The notes beneath the pieces were generated by a model. It had not been told where the DNA came from, ran no database searches, and saw only the letters and a list, made by a program, of their open reading frames with translations. DNA of 59,581 nt. Origin: Lentibacillus halodurans (GTDB lineage Bacteria; Bacillota; Bacilli; Bacillales; Amphibacillaceae). Below are positions 34,955 through 44,242 of this stretch, in pieces; position 1 is the first letter of the stretch; every line of letters starts with the position of its first letter. The stretch lies in assembly GCF_900112045.1 (NCBI RefSeq), contig NZ_FOJW01000018.1:1-59581 (forward strand), given 5' to 3'. Both the position numbers and the translations under genes were made by a program.

Positions 34955-35887
34955 TCATAATTGGTTTTGTTCTGATATGTCGTGATCAATATCGCTTATT
35001 CCAGCAGTTTTTGCCGGACGGGGGTTCATTTGGATGATGATCACAGCACCTATAATACATGCCATTCCTAGCATTTGCACCAGTGAAAAGGCTTCCTGGA
35101 AAACAAAAATTCCAATCAAAGTTGCCACCACTGGTTCCACTGTTGTCAGGATTGAAGCTTTTGATGCTTCCGTTTGGTTGAGCCCGTATGTATAAATAAT
35201 ATAGGCGAATGCTGTCGGCAGAAAGCCCAGTCCGATGGCGTAAAACAAGACAGATGGGTCCATTAGTAATGATATTTTTTCCTGATAAGGGAAAAACGGC
35301 AGTAACGATACAGCAGCCACGATGAATGTATAGGCGGTAATACTTATACTTGTATATTTTTCCAAGGCGAACTTACTGAAAATACTGTAAAGCGCATACC
35401 CAAAACCTGATCCGAGGCCGAATAATATACTTCCAAGCTGAAAGGTGTTCAAATTTAAAGGGACCAGCCCGACAACCAGCGCACTGCCGACTATGGTAAT
35501 AAGCAGGGCACTTAGTTTCGGCTTAGTGAACGGTTCCTGAAACAGTAAAAATGATAATACCGTTACAAATGCCGGCCCTGTATAAAGCAGAGCTGTTGCG
35601 ATGGGTATCGTTGACAAGTCAATTGCGGTAAACATGCAAAAATTGAAGAACACGATGCTGAACACACCCGTGCCTATAAAATATTTCAGGTCTGAAAACG
35701 AGGTCAGCTTCAATTTTTCAGGTGATGTAATCACTAAAAACAGCATTAATAAAGTAGCAGCGGACCATACACGAAGCGTTACCACTTCCATAGGTGTGAA
35801 ACCATATGCATACAAGTTTTTCACATACCAGCCAATTGTTCCCCAAAGTCCAGCTCCAAGAATGATGAGCAAAAATGCCCTGTTCAA
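34955..35887 (-). CDS. EamA/DMT-family permease
   Basis: 310 residues with ten predicted helices in two EamA repeats (first AGLWGTIGWYVKNLYAYGF, second LGSGFGYALYSIFSKFALEK). TTG at 35887 is preferred because GGGGTGA lies upstream; the ATG at 35905 has no ribosome site. DMT permeases of this type export or import metabolites such as amino acids; the substrate is not readable. It follows the decayed gene on the same strand. Confidence 0.85.
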   Translation of the reverse strand: MNRAFLLIILGAGLWGTIGWYVKNLYAYGFTPMEVVTLRVWSAATLLMLFLVITSPEKLKLTSFSDLKYFIGTGVFSIVFFNFCMFTAIDLSTIPIATALLYTGPAFVTVLSFLLFQEPFTKPKLSALLITIVGSALVVGLVPLNLNTFQLGSILFGLGSGFGYALYSIFSKFALEKYTSISITAYTFIVAAVSLLPFFPYQEKISLLMDPSVLFYAIGLGFLPTAFAYIIYTYGLNQTEASKASILTTVEPVVATLIGIFVFQEAFSLVQMLGMACIIGAVIIIQMNPRPAKTAGISDIDHDISEQNQL

Positions 35888-36002
35888 GATAGTCACCCCA
35901 AACATCGTTCAATAATGTCATTATATCAAATAGTTGATACGTATAATATGGAATTGATCGGTTTATATTGAATAATAAGATAATTGAAAGGCGTTGATAA
36001 GC

Positions 36003-36338
36003 ATGATGGATTGGCCAGAGTTGACTCATTTGAGCGTTTTACTCCCGGAGCGCATCGATTTTTCATATATATTCATTTTTACGGGGATTGTTGTAACATA
36101 TATCCTAATCCGTCCACTCATCAATTGGATCGTAACGACAAAGTCAGTGAAACTATTAAGTTATATCATGACCAGTTTGCTGATCCTGCTACTATTTTTA
36201 GGTGGAATTGTTTTGACAGCTGTTTTCCAATTGCCGTTGCTGGAGGTCACGTTGCGCAGCCTGGCCATTTTTGGCGGATACCTGGTGATTGTTCATTTCA
36301 TACAATTTATCCTCCGAAGCAAAAAAAGGCACGTATAA
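36003..36338 (+). CDS. Small membrane protein, unknown function
   Basis: 111 residues with three hydrophobic helices (about 20-38, 47-70 and 80-102), basic at the C-terminus (RSKKRHV). ATG at 36003 follows GAAAGGCG; the TTG at 35994 is an alternative. It is divergent from the EamA gene and converges on the next gene. No family is recognised. Confidence 0.6.
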   Translation: MMDWPELTHLSVLLPERIDFSYIFIFTGIVVTYILIRPLINWIVTTKSVKLLSYIMTSLLILLLFLGGIVLTAVFQLPLLEVTLRSLAIFGGYLVIVHFIQFILRSKKRHV

Positions 36339-36354
36339 TAAATACGCACTTCGG

Positions 36355-36573
36355 TTAAGTTTTATTTATTATGCCGAGTTTTTTCTGCATTTGTTCATAC
36401 CATTCAAAAATCGTCTTGTGTTGTTCAGGGGGCATTGGTTGACTGGACGGGGCCAGATTGCTGACCTTATCCTGTTCATCCGGTGTTAGAGACTCGTAAG
36501 TATCTTTTAATACATGTGTCTGTCCGGCTTGCTTTTTGAGCTCATACAAAAAATTCTCCATTTCAATTGTCAT
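36355..36573 (-). CDS. Small acidic/helical protein, unknown function
   Basis: 72 residues: MTIEMENFLYELKKQAGQTH..., a soluble helical protein with a central proline-rich stretch (SSQPMPPEQH). The ribosome site is strong (AAAAGGAGGT, 8 bases before ATG). It lies 84 bp downstream of the ykyB-like gene on the same strand. No family is recognised. Confidence 0.65.
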   Translation of the reverse strand: MTIEMENFLYELKKQAGQTHVLKDTYESLTPDEQDKVSNLAPSSQPMPPEQHKTIFEWYEQMQKKLGIINKT

Positions 36574-36656
36574 ATCCGAATACCTCCTTTTAATACCTCT
36601 AATACCCTGATCAGGCTACAGCTAAACATGGAAAAAGCGTCTGGCGACAAATAGTT

Positions 36657-37139
36657 TTAACGTGACCCTCGTTTGGTCTTGCCTGGAGGCCACTCCATTT
36701 TTCCCAGTGAGGAAGGCGTGAAATAGGAGGATCTGTATTTTTTTCTTTTTGGCTGCTGCTTTTTGACTGGTTTCCAGTTTATGTAACGATATACGATCTT
36801 TTTTGCCTGTGAAAGTGACATCTTTGTTGGAGGATTCCGGTAGTTTTGGTCCAGTTCACCTAAATGCTCAAGTTTTTTGAAGTCGTCTTTCGTTGGAGGT
36901 ATATGAAAAAAATACTTGTCCACTTTAACTAAAAGGGTGGAGTGCTGATTACTGTACTTGGGGTGGTTCGAGAAGTGCAAACCAATTTTTTCGGCACGTT
37001 TTTCCTTTAATAAACGGTTGATGGATTCCTTCTTAATGAAATAAAGGTGTTTGGGTTCAGGGGCTGTTTTGGCATGACGGTTGATTGTAAAAAGTGCCCT
37101 GGCCAGTTCATCAAGAGGAATTTGATCTTTTTCACACAT
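36657..37139 (-). CDS. ykyB: YkyB-like family protein
   Basis: 160 residues. The phrases LYFIKKESINRLLKEKRAEK, IGLHFSNHPKYSNQHSTLLV and YFFHIPPTKDDFKKLEHLGE match the YkyB-like family of Bacillaceae; a basic tail follows (KKQQPKRKKYR). Function unknown. Its position near ykuE/ykuF homologues matches the ykyB-ykuD-ykuE-ykuF neighbourhood of B. subtilis, without ykuD. Confidence 0.85.
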   Translation of the reverse strand: MCEKDQIPLDELARALFTINRHAKTAPEPKHLYFIKKESINRLLKEKRAEKIGLHFSNHPKYSNQHSTLLVKVDKYFFHIPPTKDDFKKLEHLGELDQNYRNPPTKMSLSQAKKIVYRYINWKPVKKQQPKRKKYRSSYFTPSSLGKMEWPPGKTKRGSR

Positions 37140-37214
37140 TCATTTGACGCTCCTTTCTATTTAATGATCTTACTTATTTATATCGTACAGTATAGCTAGT
37201 CCTATTTCAATATC

Positions 37215-37238
37215 AAAAAGAGTGGGCAACCCCACTCT
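37215..37238 (-). terminator. Terminator of the SCO1-family gene
   Basis: On the minus strand AGAGTGGG (37231-37238) pairs with CCCACTCT (37219-37226), followed by TTTT. Confidence 0.8.
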
Positions 37239-37246
37239 GACTTCAT

Positions 37247-37825
37247 TTACATCATTTCCTGAATATCTTCCACTATTTTTTCCATATTGGCAGCTTTTCG
37301 GCCATCATAGTTTTTGATCGCATTTCCTTCCGGCGTAACAATGAAAAAGCTTGTTCCATGCATCATCTGATCCGAATCAGGGAGTTGTTCAACGGCTGAT
37401 TTAAAAGATTTGATTGAGAATTCTTTGATCGTCTCAAAATCGTATCCTGTCAGTAAATCCCAGTTTTCAAATGTTCCGCCGCGAGCCTCTGCATAGTCTT
37501 TCAATGTTTCCGGTTTATCACGTTTCGGATCGACACTGAACGATACGAGCTGAACCTCATCCTGAAGACCAGCTTTCTGTAATTGATCCTGCAGATTAGC
37601 CATATTGGAAGTCATGGGCGGACAGACAGTTGTACAATTGGTAAAAATAAAATCAACGACCCAAAATTTACCTTCTAAATCACGCTTGCTTACGTTCTCT
37701 CCATCCTGATTAGTAAATGTAAAGTCCTGTACTTCATATGAGAAGTCACCTTCATACTGATCACCGCAAGCACTTAAAAACATAACAAATAATAACAGCA
37801 GAAATACCCATATATACCTTGCCAT
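37247..37825 (-). CDS. SCO1/SenC-type lipoprotein
   Basis: 192 residues. Signal peptide with lipobox (LSAC, cysteine near residue 20), then a thioredoxin fold with the SCO copper motif CTTVCPP and the partner histidine in MMHGTSFF. SCO proteins deliver copper to the CuA centre of cytochrome c oxidase on the outer face of the membrane. It follows the ykuE-like gene on the same strand; terminator directly downstream. Confidence 0.92.
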   Translation of the reverse strand: MARYIWVFLLLLFVMFLSACGDQYEGDFSYEVQDFTFTNQDGENVSKRDLEGKFWVVDFIFTNCTTVCPPMTSNMANLQDQLQKAGLQDEVQLVSFSVDPKRDKPETLKDYAEARGGTFENWDLLTGYDFETIKEFSIKSFKSAVEQLPDSDQMMHGTSFFIVTPEGNAIKNYDGRKAANMEKIVEDIQEMM

Positions 37826-37932
37826 TGTTTTCCTCCTAGTTACTTACATTTTAGTCTAGCACGTTTTCCGGAAAAAAACTATGAACAAACTGTTACGAAA
37901 TCATGCGGTAAAGCGCTCTTGGGGCAGATCAA

Positions 37933-38790
37933 TTATTCTGTTTCAGCTTTAAGTGTAAATATATGAATTTCAGGCTTGCAAAGAAATCTGTATGGCAGCC
38001 GTGTTGTGCCAACCCCTCGATTGACATAAAGGGTTAAATTGCTGTTTTGAAAAGTGTGTTTGCCTTGCACGTAGTTTTGCGCATACAGCGGCGTATACAA
38101 ATGCCCGATAAATGGCAGACGCACCTGTCCGCCATGACTGTGTCCAGAAAGCTGAACATCAACCGGAAAATGCACAGTATTATCCGCATAGTCAGGTTCA
38201 TGTGCCAGCAGGAGGGTATACAAATTCGGATCTGCATTAGCTAAAGTCTTTTCAAGATCCGGTCTGCCGAGCATGACATCATCAATCCCTGCGAGGATAA
38301 TCTGTCCGTTATTCATCTCAATTTCAACGTGTTCATTTTGCAACAGGCTGAATCCGGATTGACTCATAACGTTTCGTACAATATCAGTACCATATCCGCC
38401 ATGGTCGTGGTTACCATAGATCCAATACTTTCCATAATCTGCTTTGAGTTTCCCGAGTATCTGAACAAGGTTATGGTCCCAGTTGTAGGTGTGCGGTTTA
38501 TCAACAAGGTCCCCGGTAAAAAGAATTAAGTCCGGGTTTTGCTCGTTAATCGTATCAATGAGATCTGAGAGTTGTTCGATAGAATAGTGGTATCCGATGT
38601 GCGTATCGGAAAACTGTACCACTTTAAAGTCATTGAATACGTTTGGTATTTTGACTGATGAAAGCTGTTCATGTTTGATGTCCAGCATAGCAGGTTCCAG
38701 TTCACGAGCGTAATAATAGGTGCCTCCGCTCAAACCGATAAGGGCAAGTAAACTTCCTGCCACTCTCTTTAAAAATGTTCGTCTGTTCAT
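37933..38790 (-). CDS. ykuE: YkuE-type metallophosphoesterase
   Basis: 285 residues. N-terminus MNRRTFLKRVAGSLLALIGL is a twin-arginine (Tat) signal. Metal ligands appear in order: FSDTHIG, FTGDLVD, YGNHDHGG, LLAHEPD and LSGHSHGGQ, the calcineurin-like phosphoesterase set. In B. subtilis YkuE is a Tat substrate held at the cell wall. The physiological phosphate ester is not known. The gene is divergent from the SDR gene, as ykuE/ykuF neighbours are in Bacillus. Confidence 0.92.
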   Translation of the reverse strand: MNRRTFLKRVAGSLLALIGLSGGTYYYARELEPAMLDIKHEQLSSVKIPNVFNDFKVVQFSDTHIGYHYSIEQLSDLIDTINEQNPDLILFTGDLVDKPHTYNWDHNLVQILGKLKADYGKYWIYGNHDHGGYGTDIVRNVMSQSGFSLLQNEHVEIEMNNGQIILAGIDDVMLGRPDLEKTLANADPNLYTLLLAHEPDYADNTVHFPVDVQLSGHSHGGQVRLPFIGHLYTPLYAQNYVQGKHTFQNSNLTLYVNRGVGTTRLPYRFLCKPEIHIFTLKAETE

Positions 38791-38957
38791 AGGGATCTGC
38801 CTTTCGTAATGGATGATATCATCTTACTTTATTTTAAATTGGAATGATATTTGATGCTAGCGGAAATGCACGTTGTAATAAACTGTTAATATTTTGACTT
38901 TTATGTCAGGGAAAATTATGATGGTGAATATAGGCGGGAAAATAAGAGGGGGATACG

Positions 38958-39725
38958 ATGATAAATAAAACGGTAATTGTTACAGGTGCATCGAGTGGTA
39001 TGGGCAAATATATGGCAGCAAAATTTGCTGAAGAAGGTGCCAATGTTGTTATAACAGGCCGAAATGAAGATCGGTTGCAAACAACCAGGGAGGAATTGGA
39101 AAAATCTTCACAAGGAAATTTGTATCCGATTTCAATGGATGTTCGAAAACCGGAAGATGTTACACAACTGGTCACGAAAACAATCGATCAATACGGAACG
39201 ATTGACCATCTCGTCAATAATGCTGCCGGAAATTTCATCGCACCCGCTGAAGATTTGTCTGTTAATGGGTGGAACGCTGTAATTGATATTGTATTGAACG
39301 GCACATTTTATTGCAGTCGTCAAGTCGGCAAACATTGGATTGATAATGGGATAAATGGATCCATTCTTAATATCGTTGCTACTTATGCGTGGAATGCAGG
39401 TGCAGGTGTGGCGCACTCATCTGCGGCTAAAGCAGGCGTTCTTAATTTGACGCGAACATTGGCCGTAGAGAGGGGGACCAAATATGGTATCCGTGTGAAC
39501 GCCATTGCCCCCGGACCAATTGAAAGGACTGGTGGTGCAGATAAGTTATTCCAATCAGAAGAAGCTGTCAAACGTACCGTCAATTCTGTTCCACTGAAAC
39601 GTTTGGGCAAACCGGAAGAAATTGCTGGACTGGCTCATTTTTTGTTGTCTGAAAAAGCTGCATACATCAATGGAGAAGTTGTCACGATGGATGGCGGCCA
39701 ATGGTTCAATCCATTTCCGTTTTAG
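38958..39725 (+). CDS. fadH: 2,4-dienoyl-CoA reductase-like SDR (YkuF/FadH type)
   Basis: 255 residues. Rossmann motif TGASSGMGKYMA, NNAAGNF, and an SDR catalytic region in which the usual YxxxK tyrosine is replaced: IVATYAWNAGAGVAHSSAAKAGV has Ser where Tyr is usual before AAKAG, as in peroxisomal-type 2,4-dienoyl-CoA reductases. It would reduce 2,4-dienoyl-CoA with NADPH during unsaturated fatty acid oxidation. AGAGGGGG precedes the ATG. Identity is supported by the ykuE neighbour. Confidence 0.88.
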   Translation: MINKTVIVTGASSGMGKYMAAKFAEEGANVVITGRNEDRLQTTREELEKSSQGNLYPISMDVRKPEDVTQLVTKTIDQYGTIDHLVNNAAGNFIAPAEDLSVNGWNAVIDIVLNGTFYCSRQVGKHWIDNGINGSILNIVATYAWNAGAGVAHSSAAKAGVLNLTRTLAVERGTKYGIRVNAIAPGPIERTGGADKLFQSEEAVKRTVNSVPLKRLGKPEEIAGLAHFLLSEKAAYINGEVVTMDGGQWFNPFPF

Positions 39726-40205
39726 TGATTTGCATCTGACGGATAGCGAGAAGTTTTCGGATTAGAACGTTTTTCCGTCAGACAGCATCGTAAAAGACGG
39801 AACTAGTGAATAGCTGACCCTGCTATGAGGAACTATGCCAGACCGCGCGACAACACAAAAACTGTGCCATTTTTGAAAAATGGCTCCAATCCATTTTCTT
39901 TCCTCATTATTTGGCTAATCTATGGATTATTCGTTCAGGACTCCTGTTTTCAATTCAACTATGCATACTTTATATGATAACGCTTTCGCTTATTACAGAT
40001 ATATTTATCAAATAAACCATAAAGTTGAATATCGTTTTTATCAGCAGCACTTGCAACCATTATTGATTGCAACAATAAATGATGGGATTTTTAGTCATAT
40101 ACAGCGCATAATCAATGTTTCTATGACCCGTCCTATGGTAAACTATATATGTGGTCGATATAATTGGCTCCTTGGCTGTTCTAGTATTTAAAAAGGAGTG
40201 TTTAT
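39726..40205. other. 480-bp gap without a supportable gene
   Basis: TCTGACGGA (39735-39743) and TCCGTCAGA (39774-39782) form a 9-bp inverted repeat just after the SDR gene without a T tract. GCCATTTTT/AAAAATGGC is nearly a perfect palindrome near 39869-39887. TGATAACGCTTTCG (39975-39988) resembles a cre site with one mismatch but has no gene close behind it. An 89-codon frame (39922-40191) lacks a ribosome site and is not called. In B. subtilis several genes (ykuG to ykuK) lie between the flanking homologues; none is present here. Confidence 0.5.
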
Positions 40206-40655
40206 ATGAGTGCAACACAAGATAAGAAACTAACGGACATTGTCATTGGTGATCTGATGATTTCCTCAGAAAAAGTAGCTCATGTCCAGGTTAATAATCC
40301 TTTGGAACATGCTTTGCTGATCCTTGTAAAATCGGGATACTCTGCTGTACCCGTTTTGGATTCGTCGTACAAACTTGTTGGAACAATAGGTAAGACAAGG
40401 ATTTTAAATACGGTTCTTGGGCTGGAACGTTTTGAAATGGAGAAGCTATCCGAAACGCCAGTACACGAAGCTATGAATACGGATATCCCCTGTTTATCAA
40501 AAACAGACACATTTATGGAAGGTTTGAAAGTTGTCATAAATTATCCTTTCGTGTGTATCGCCGATGATGAAGGCTATTTTGACGGCATTTTAACCAGACG
40601 TGTTATTTTAAAGCAACTGAAGCGGGATCACCATACATTCAAGTCAAATACGTAA
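40206..40655 (+). CDS. darB: c-di-AMP-binding CBS-domain protein DarB (CbpB/YkuL)
   Basis: 149 residues made of two CBS motifs: LMISSEKVAHVQVNNPLEHA with GYSAVPVLDSSYKLVGTIGK, and a second with EAMNTDIPCLSKTD. Homologues bind cyclic di-AMP and, when unbound, stimulate the Rel (p)ppGpp synthetase and pyruvate carboxylase. AAAGGAG precedes the ATG. A potassium-channel regulator gene (KtrA/C type), another c-di-AMP target family, lies at 56 kb. Confidence 0.88.
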   Translation: MSATQDKKLTDIVIGDLMISSEKVAHVQVNNPLEHALLILVKSGYSAVPVLDSSYKLVGTIGKTRILNTVLGLERFEMEKLSETPVHEAMNTDIPCLSKTDTFMEGLKVVINYPFVCIADDEGYFDGILTRRVILKQLKRDHHTFKSNT

Positions 40656-40750
40656 TTTTCAGGTGACGTACCCATTACAGTTAACACATTGCCCAGATTT
40701 TTTGGGTCAACTGACAGTATGGTTGCGACTGACATAGCGGTCTGCTAAAG

Positions 40751-40907
40751 TAAAGTGAAGTGAAACTTCTTTCAGCGGTGCTTCCCCCGCTGAATGTTAG
40801 TTGAACAGAATCGGACCTTTACGGGCAGCAACTGATCCCCCACTTAGCTTTCCTGCTTTCTTTGAAATCTTGAAGTGGGAATCTTGTTGCCGTTAAGGCG
40901 AGAGAAA
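40751..40907 (+). repeat. Dispersed hairpin repeat, copy B
   Basis: Begins TAAAGTGAAG...GAAACTTC, then hairpin 1 TTCAGCGG (40771-40778)/CCGCTGAA (40787-40794), then GTTAGTTGAACAGAATCGGACC, then hairpin 2 with arms ACGGGCAGCAACTGATCCCC (from 40821, continuing CACTT) and AAGTGGGAATCTTGTTGCCGT (40873-40893), then TAAGGCGAGAGAAA. It ends about 12 bases before the ribosome-binding site of dapD, so it lies in that gene's leader. Confidence 0.85.
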
Positions 40908-40933
40908 TACATAAAAATTGGAGGAACCAAAAA

Positions 40934-41653
40934 GTGAAGATGATGGATGCTAACGAGATAATCAGTTTTATTTCAAACAGTGAAAAAAGCACACCAGTAA
41001 AAGTTTATGTGAAAGGTGATCAGCTTGATTCATTAAAATATGGTGATGATTTACAGACTTTTGTCGAACAAAACAGTGGGGTTATTTTCGGTGAATGGAA
41101 GCATGTTAAGACATTTCTGGATGAAAATAAAGCACATATTACTGACTATGCGATTGAAAATGACCGCAGGAATTCAGCTATCCCATTGCTTGATCTGAAG
41201 GAGATCAATGCACGGATCGAACCGGGTGCCATTATTCGTGACCAGGTCGAAATCGGTGATGGAGCGGTCATCATGATGGGATCCATGATTAATATTGGTT
41301 CTGTTGTCGGCGAAGGGACCATGATTGATATGAATGTCGTTCTTGGTGGCCGTGCAACTGTTGGGAAGAATTGTCACATCGGTGCCGGATCCGTATTGGC
41401 CGGTGTCATCGAGCCGCCTTCAGCAAAGCCGGTTGTTATAGAAGATGAAGTGGTCATTGGCGCTAATGCTGTTATTCTGGAAGGTGTAACGGTCGGCAAA
41501 GGTGCCATTGTTGCTGCTGGTTCCATTGTTACCAAGGATGTGGCTCCAAATACACTTGTCGCAGGAACGCCTGCGAAAGTATTGAAGGAAATTGATGATG
41601 ACACGAAGTCGAAAACTGAAATCAAGCAAGAACTCCGCAAATTGGATGACTAG
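40934..41653 (+). CDS. dapD: 2,3,4,5-tetrahydropyridine-2,6-dicarboxylate N-acetyltransferase
   Basis: 239 residues: an N-terminal helical domain and a C-terminal left-handed beta-helix of hexapeptide repeats ([60 protein letters not shown]). This is the DapH/YkuQ type that acetylates tetrahydrodipicolinate with acetyl-CoA. GTG at 40934, 9 bases after TGGAGG. The dapL gene follows 14 bp later. The operon leader carries repeat copy B. Confidence 0.94.
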   Translation: MKMMDANEIISFISNSEKSTPVKVYVKGDQLDSLKYGDDLQTFVEQNSGVIFGEWKHVKTFLDENKAHITDYAIENDRRNSAIPLLDLKEINARIEPGAIIRDQVEIGDGAVIMMGSMINIGSVVGEGTMIDMNVVLGGRATVGKNCHIGAGSVLAGVIEPPSAKPVVIEDEVVIGANAVILEGVTVGKGAIVAAGSIVTKDVAPNTLVAGTPAKVLKEIDDDTKSKTEIKQELRKLDD

Positions 41654-41667
41654 AGCGGTGGAAGAAG

Positions 41668-42789
41668 ATGGAATTTAGCACATTGCAGACAATTAGAAGG
41701 GAACTGCACCAGATACCTGAATTAGGCTTTCAGGAAGTGAAAACCCAGCAGTATATACTCAATACAATCAAGGCAATGCAGACTGATCGTGTCGACATAA
41801 AAACCTGGAAAACCGGTGTTATGGTGCGGGTCACCGGGGAAAACCCCCGAAAAACGATTGGATTCCGCTGTGATATGGACGGGCTGCCCATAACAGAACA
41901 GACGGGATATCCATTTCAGTCCATGCATGAAGGTAACATGCATGCATGTGGCCATGACTTTCATATGACGATTGCTCTGGGTGCATTGAAGAAGATGATT
42001 GATGAGCCGATTAATGACAATATCGTATTTTTATTTCAGCCCGCAGAAGAAGGTCCGGGCGGGGCATTGCCGATGATACAGCCGGAAATTCTTGGTGAGT
42101 GGAAGCCGAATGTCATATTTGCACTGCATATTGCGCCGGAACTGCCGGTCGGGACTGTTTCAAGCCGTCCGGGACTACTATTTGCCAATACAAGTGAGTT
42201 GTTTATTGATTTTACCGGAAAAGGCGGGCATGCAGCCTATCCTCATCTGACGAGAGATATGGGCGTGGCAGCCAGCAATTTTGTTGTCGAGATGCAGCAA
42301 GTCGTCTCAAGAGGCGTGGCCCCGCTGGAGAGTGCTGTTGTCACAATCGGTAAAATCGAAAGCGGATTTGTCCAGAACGCCATTGCTGAGACGGCAAGGC
42401 TTGAAGGTACTATTCGAACCCTTGAGCCTGCAACAATCGATGTTGTTAAAGAAAAGCTGGAAAAATTAATGCGTGGTTTTGAGATTTCCCACGAGTGCTC
42501 TATTCATGTCGATTACGGCTCCAACTATTATCAGGTTTATAATGATCAAAAATGGGTTGATTTATTTGCCGAAACCATGCAAAGAAGTGAAATTAGCTAT
42601 CAGGAAGCCAATCCGGCCATGACCGGTGAAGATTTTGGCTATATGTTAAAAGAGATCCCTGGTTTTATGTTCTGGCTGGGAGTAAACTCACCATATGGCT
42701 TGCATAATGCTCAACTGCAGCCTGATGAATCTGCACTGGAAGCAGGCGTCCAGACTGTTGTCGATTCGATTAAGGCCATGTCCGCCTAA
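41668..42789 (+). CDS. dapL: N-acetyldiaminopimelate deacetylase
   Basis: 373 residues, M20 peptidase/amidohydrolase fold. Metal-site motifs are visible: [31 protein letters not shown], and [10 protein letters not shown]. DapL (YkuR) removes the acetyl group from N-acetyl-LL-diaminopimelate. Start ATG after GAGCGGTGGAAG; it is in one operon with dapD. Confidence 0.93.
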   Translation: MEFSTLQTIRRELHQIPELGFQEVKTQQYILNTIKAMQTDRVDIKTWKTGVMVRVTGENPRKTIGFRCDMDGLPITEQTGYPFQSMHEGNMHACGHDFHMTIALGALKKMIDEPINDNIVFLFQPAEEGPGGALPMIQPEILGEWKPNVIFALHIAPELPVGTVSSRPGLLFANTSELFIDFTGKGGHAAYPHLTRDMGVAASNFVVEMQQVVSRGVAPLESAVVTIGKIESGFVQNAIAETARLEGTIRTLEPATIDVVKEKLEKLMRGFEISHECSIHVDYGSNYYQVYNDQKWVDLFAETMQRSEISYQEANPAMTGEDFGYMLKEIPGFMFWLGVNSPYGLHNAQLQPDESALEAGVQTVVDSIKAMSA

Positions 42790-42858
42790 CTGCTGCATAC
42801 CTTGTGCTGTTTAGGAAAAGCTAGACGTGAAAGATTTGTACCAGAGGAGGTATGCAAA

Positions 42859-43110
42859 ATGGCGCGAATTGGCGTAGAAGGAACGATGACCGATGTGAAA
42901 GAAGCTTTGGCTGAGATGGGACATAATGTCGTTGATTTGCAATCGGAGGATGATACTGCATATTGTGATTGCTGTGTCATTTCCGGTCAAGATAAGGATG
43001 TTATGGGAATGTCTACAGCAAGTATTGCCGGTCCCGTCATCAATGCTGATGGGTATAATGCACAGGAGATTTGTGAAATGGTGAATGAACGATTAAATGA
43101 ACAGCAATAG
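42859..43110 (+). CDS. ykuS: UPF0180 family protein YkuS
   Basis: 83 residues, MARIGVEGTMTDVKEALAEM..., with CDCC near residue 33 and GPVINADGYNAQEIC. It matches the small UPF0180 proteins (YkuS in B. subtilis, next to ykuR). Function unknown. GAGGAGG lies 8 bases before the ATG at 42859. A terminator follows. Confidence 0.88.
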   Translation: MARIGVEGTMTDVKEALAEMGHNVVDLQSEDDTAYCDCCVISGQDKDVMGMSTASIAGPVINADGYNAQEICEMVNERLNEQQ

Positions 43111-43115
43111 TAAAG

Positions 43116-43146
43116 AAGCTTCGGTTCAATGGCAACCGAAGCTTTT
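43116..43146 (+). terminator. Terminator of the dapD-dapL-ykuS operon
   Basis: AAGCTTCGGTT (43116-43126) pairs with AACCGAAGCTT (43134-43144), followed by TT. The perfect 11-bp stem may serve both strands. Confidence 0.75.
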
Positions 43147-43204
43147 AATCATTACATATATGTAAAACGTTGATACATTAAAAGAACTGCGTCAAGTTTT
43201 TTCA

Positions 43205-44041
43205 TTAACCTTGATTGTTCTGAATCCCAATTGGTTGTGGAAATGGTGTTTCAATTCCCGCGTTATCAAAGGCTTCCTTAATTTGCTTTCGCATCGCACG
43301 CTCACATTCCCATTGAAGGCCGTTTTCAGTCTGGCCGACAACACGCAGAACGACATCAGATGAACCGAAACTTTGCACTCCGATAGCATCGGGGCCTTCC
43401 TTGAAGCGCTCATCGTCCTTGAATTCGGCACAAACCTGCTCCAGTATTGTTATGGCTTCATCAACATTGTCATCATAGCGGATGCTGATATCAACAAGTG
43501 CCCGCATGTTACCACGGGAATGGTTAGCTACGCCTTCAATATAGCGGTTCGGAACAAAATTCAAAGTACCGTCAAAGCTGCGGATTTTTGATGTCCGTAA
43601 ACCGATTTCTTCCACAATGCCATCGTAACCGGCTGTTGTCACGTAGTCATCGATTTCCAGCTGACGTTCCAGCAGAATAAAAAATCCGGTCACGATATCA
43701 CTGACAAGCCCTTGCGCACCGAAGCCAATAGCAAGTCCAATGATACCTGCCCCCGCGAGCAGTGGTCCAATAGGAATGCTGAACATAGCAAACAGCATTA
43801 AGATAAACGCAAAAAACATGACATAGGAAAAAACATTCACTAATAATTTTTCCAGTGTTTTAACTCGTGACGGTGAGATCTTTTGATTTTTACCAGCTTT
43901 GTTCATCGTTTTTTTAATTATTTTTTTCCCAATCGGAATAAAAATAATAAACGCTAAAATCAGCAGAGCGATTTTTAATACGGCAGGTACAATAACCCCC
44001 AATAAGCTGTTCAAATCGACATCAATTCCAAAAATATCCAT
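43205..44041 (-). CDS. Small-conductance mechanosensitive channel (MscS family, YkuT type)
   Basis: 278 residues, three N-terminal helices, the pore-lining TM3 region (LLAGAGIIGLAIGFGAQGLV) and the cytoplasmic beta/vestibule domain (DDYVTTAGYDGIVEEIGLRT). It should open on membrane tension and release solutes on hypo-osmotic shock, relevant to a halotolerant cell. The position between ykuS and ykuV homologues matches ykuT. Confidence 0.92.
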   Translation of the reverse strand: MDIFGIDVDLNSLLGVIVPAVLKIALLILAFIIFIPIGKKIIKKTMNKAGKNQKISPSRVKTLEKLLVNVFSYVMFFAFILMLFAMFSIPIGPLLAGAGIIGLAIGFGAQGLVSDIVTGFFILLERQLEIDDYVTTAGYDGIVEEIGLRTSKIRSFDGTLNFVPNRYIEGVANHSRGNMRALVDISIRYDDNVDEAITILEQVCAEFKDDERFKEGPDAIGVQSFGSSDVVLRVVGQTENGLQWECERAMRKQIKEAFDNAGIETPFPQPIGIQNNQG

Positions 44042-44242
44042 ATGTATTCCCCTTTCTAGCAGTCACTTTATATCAAATATGGACATATGCTAACAATTTA
44101 CCCTAATTATAGCAAATAAAATATGATCAGTGTTTTTTAAGTTACAGGAATAAGCTGTCCGGCATATATAATAATGGAAACCAAAAACCGAGCTGCTTTT
44201 ATACAGAAGTCAGCTTTTTTCAGGTACATGGAGGTCATAAGG

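Noticed and set aside
39922-40191. 89-codon frame before darB
   Set aside because: No ribosome site, composition unlike the neighbours, and overlaps the probable darB promoter region.
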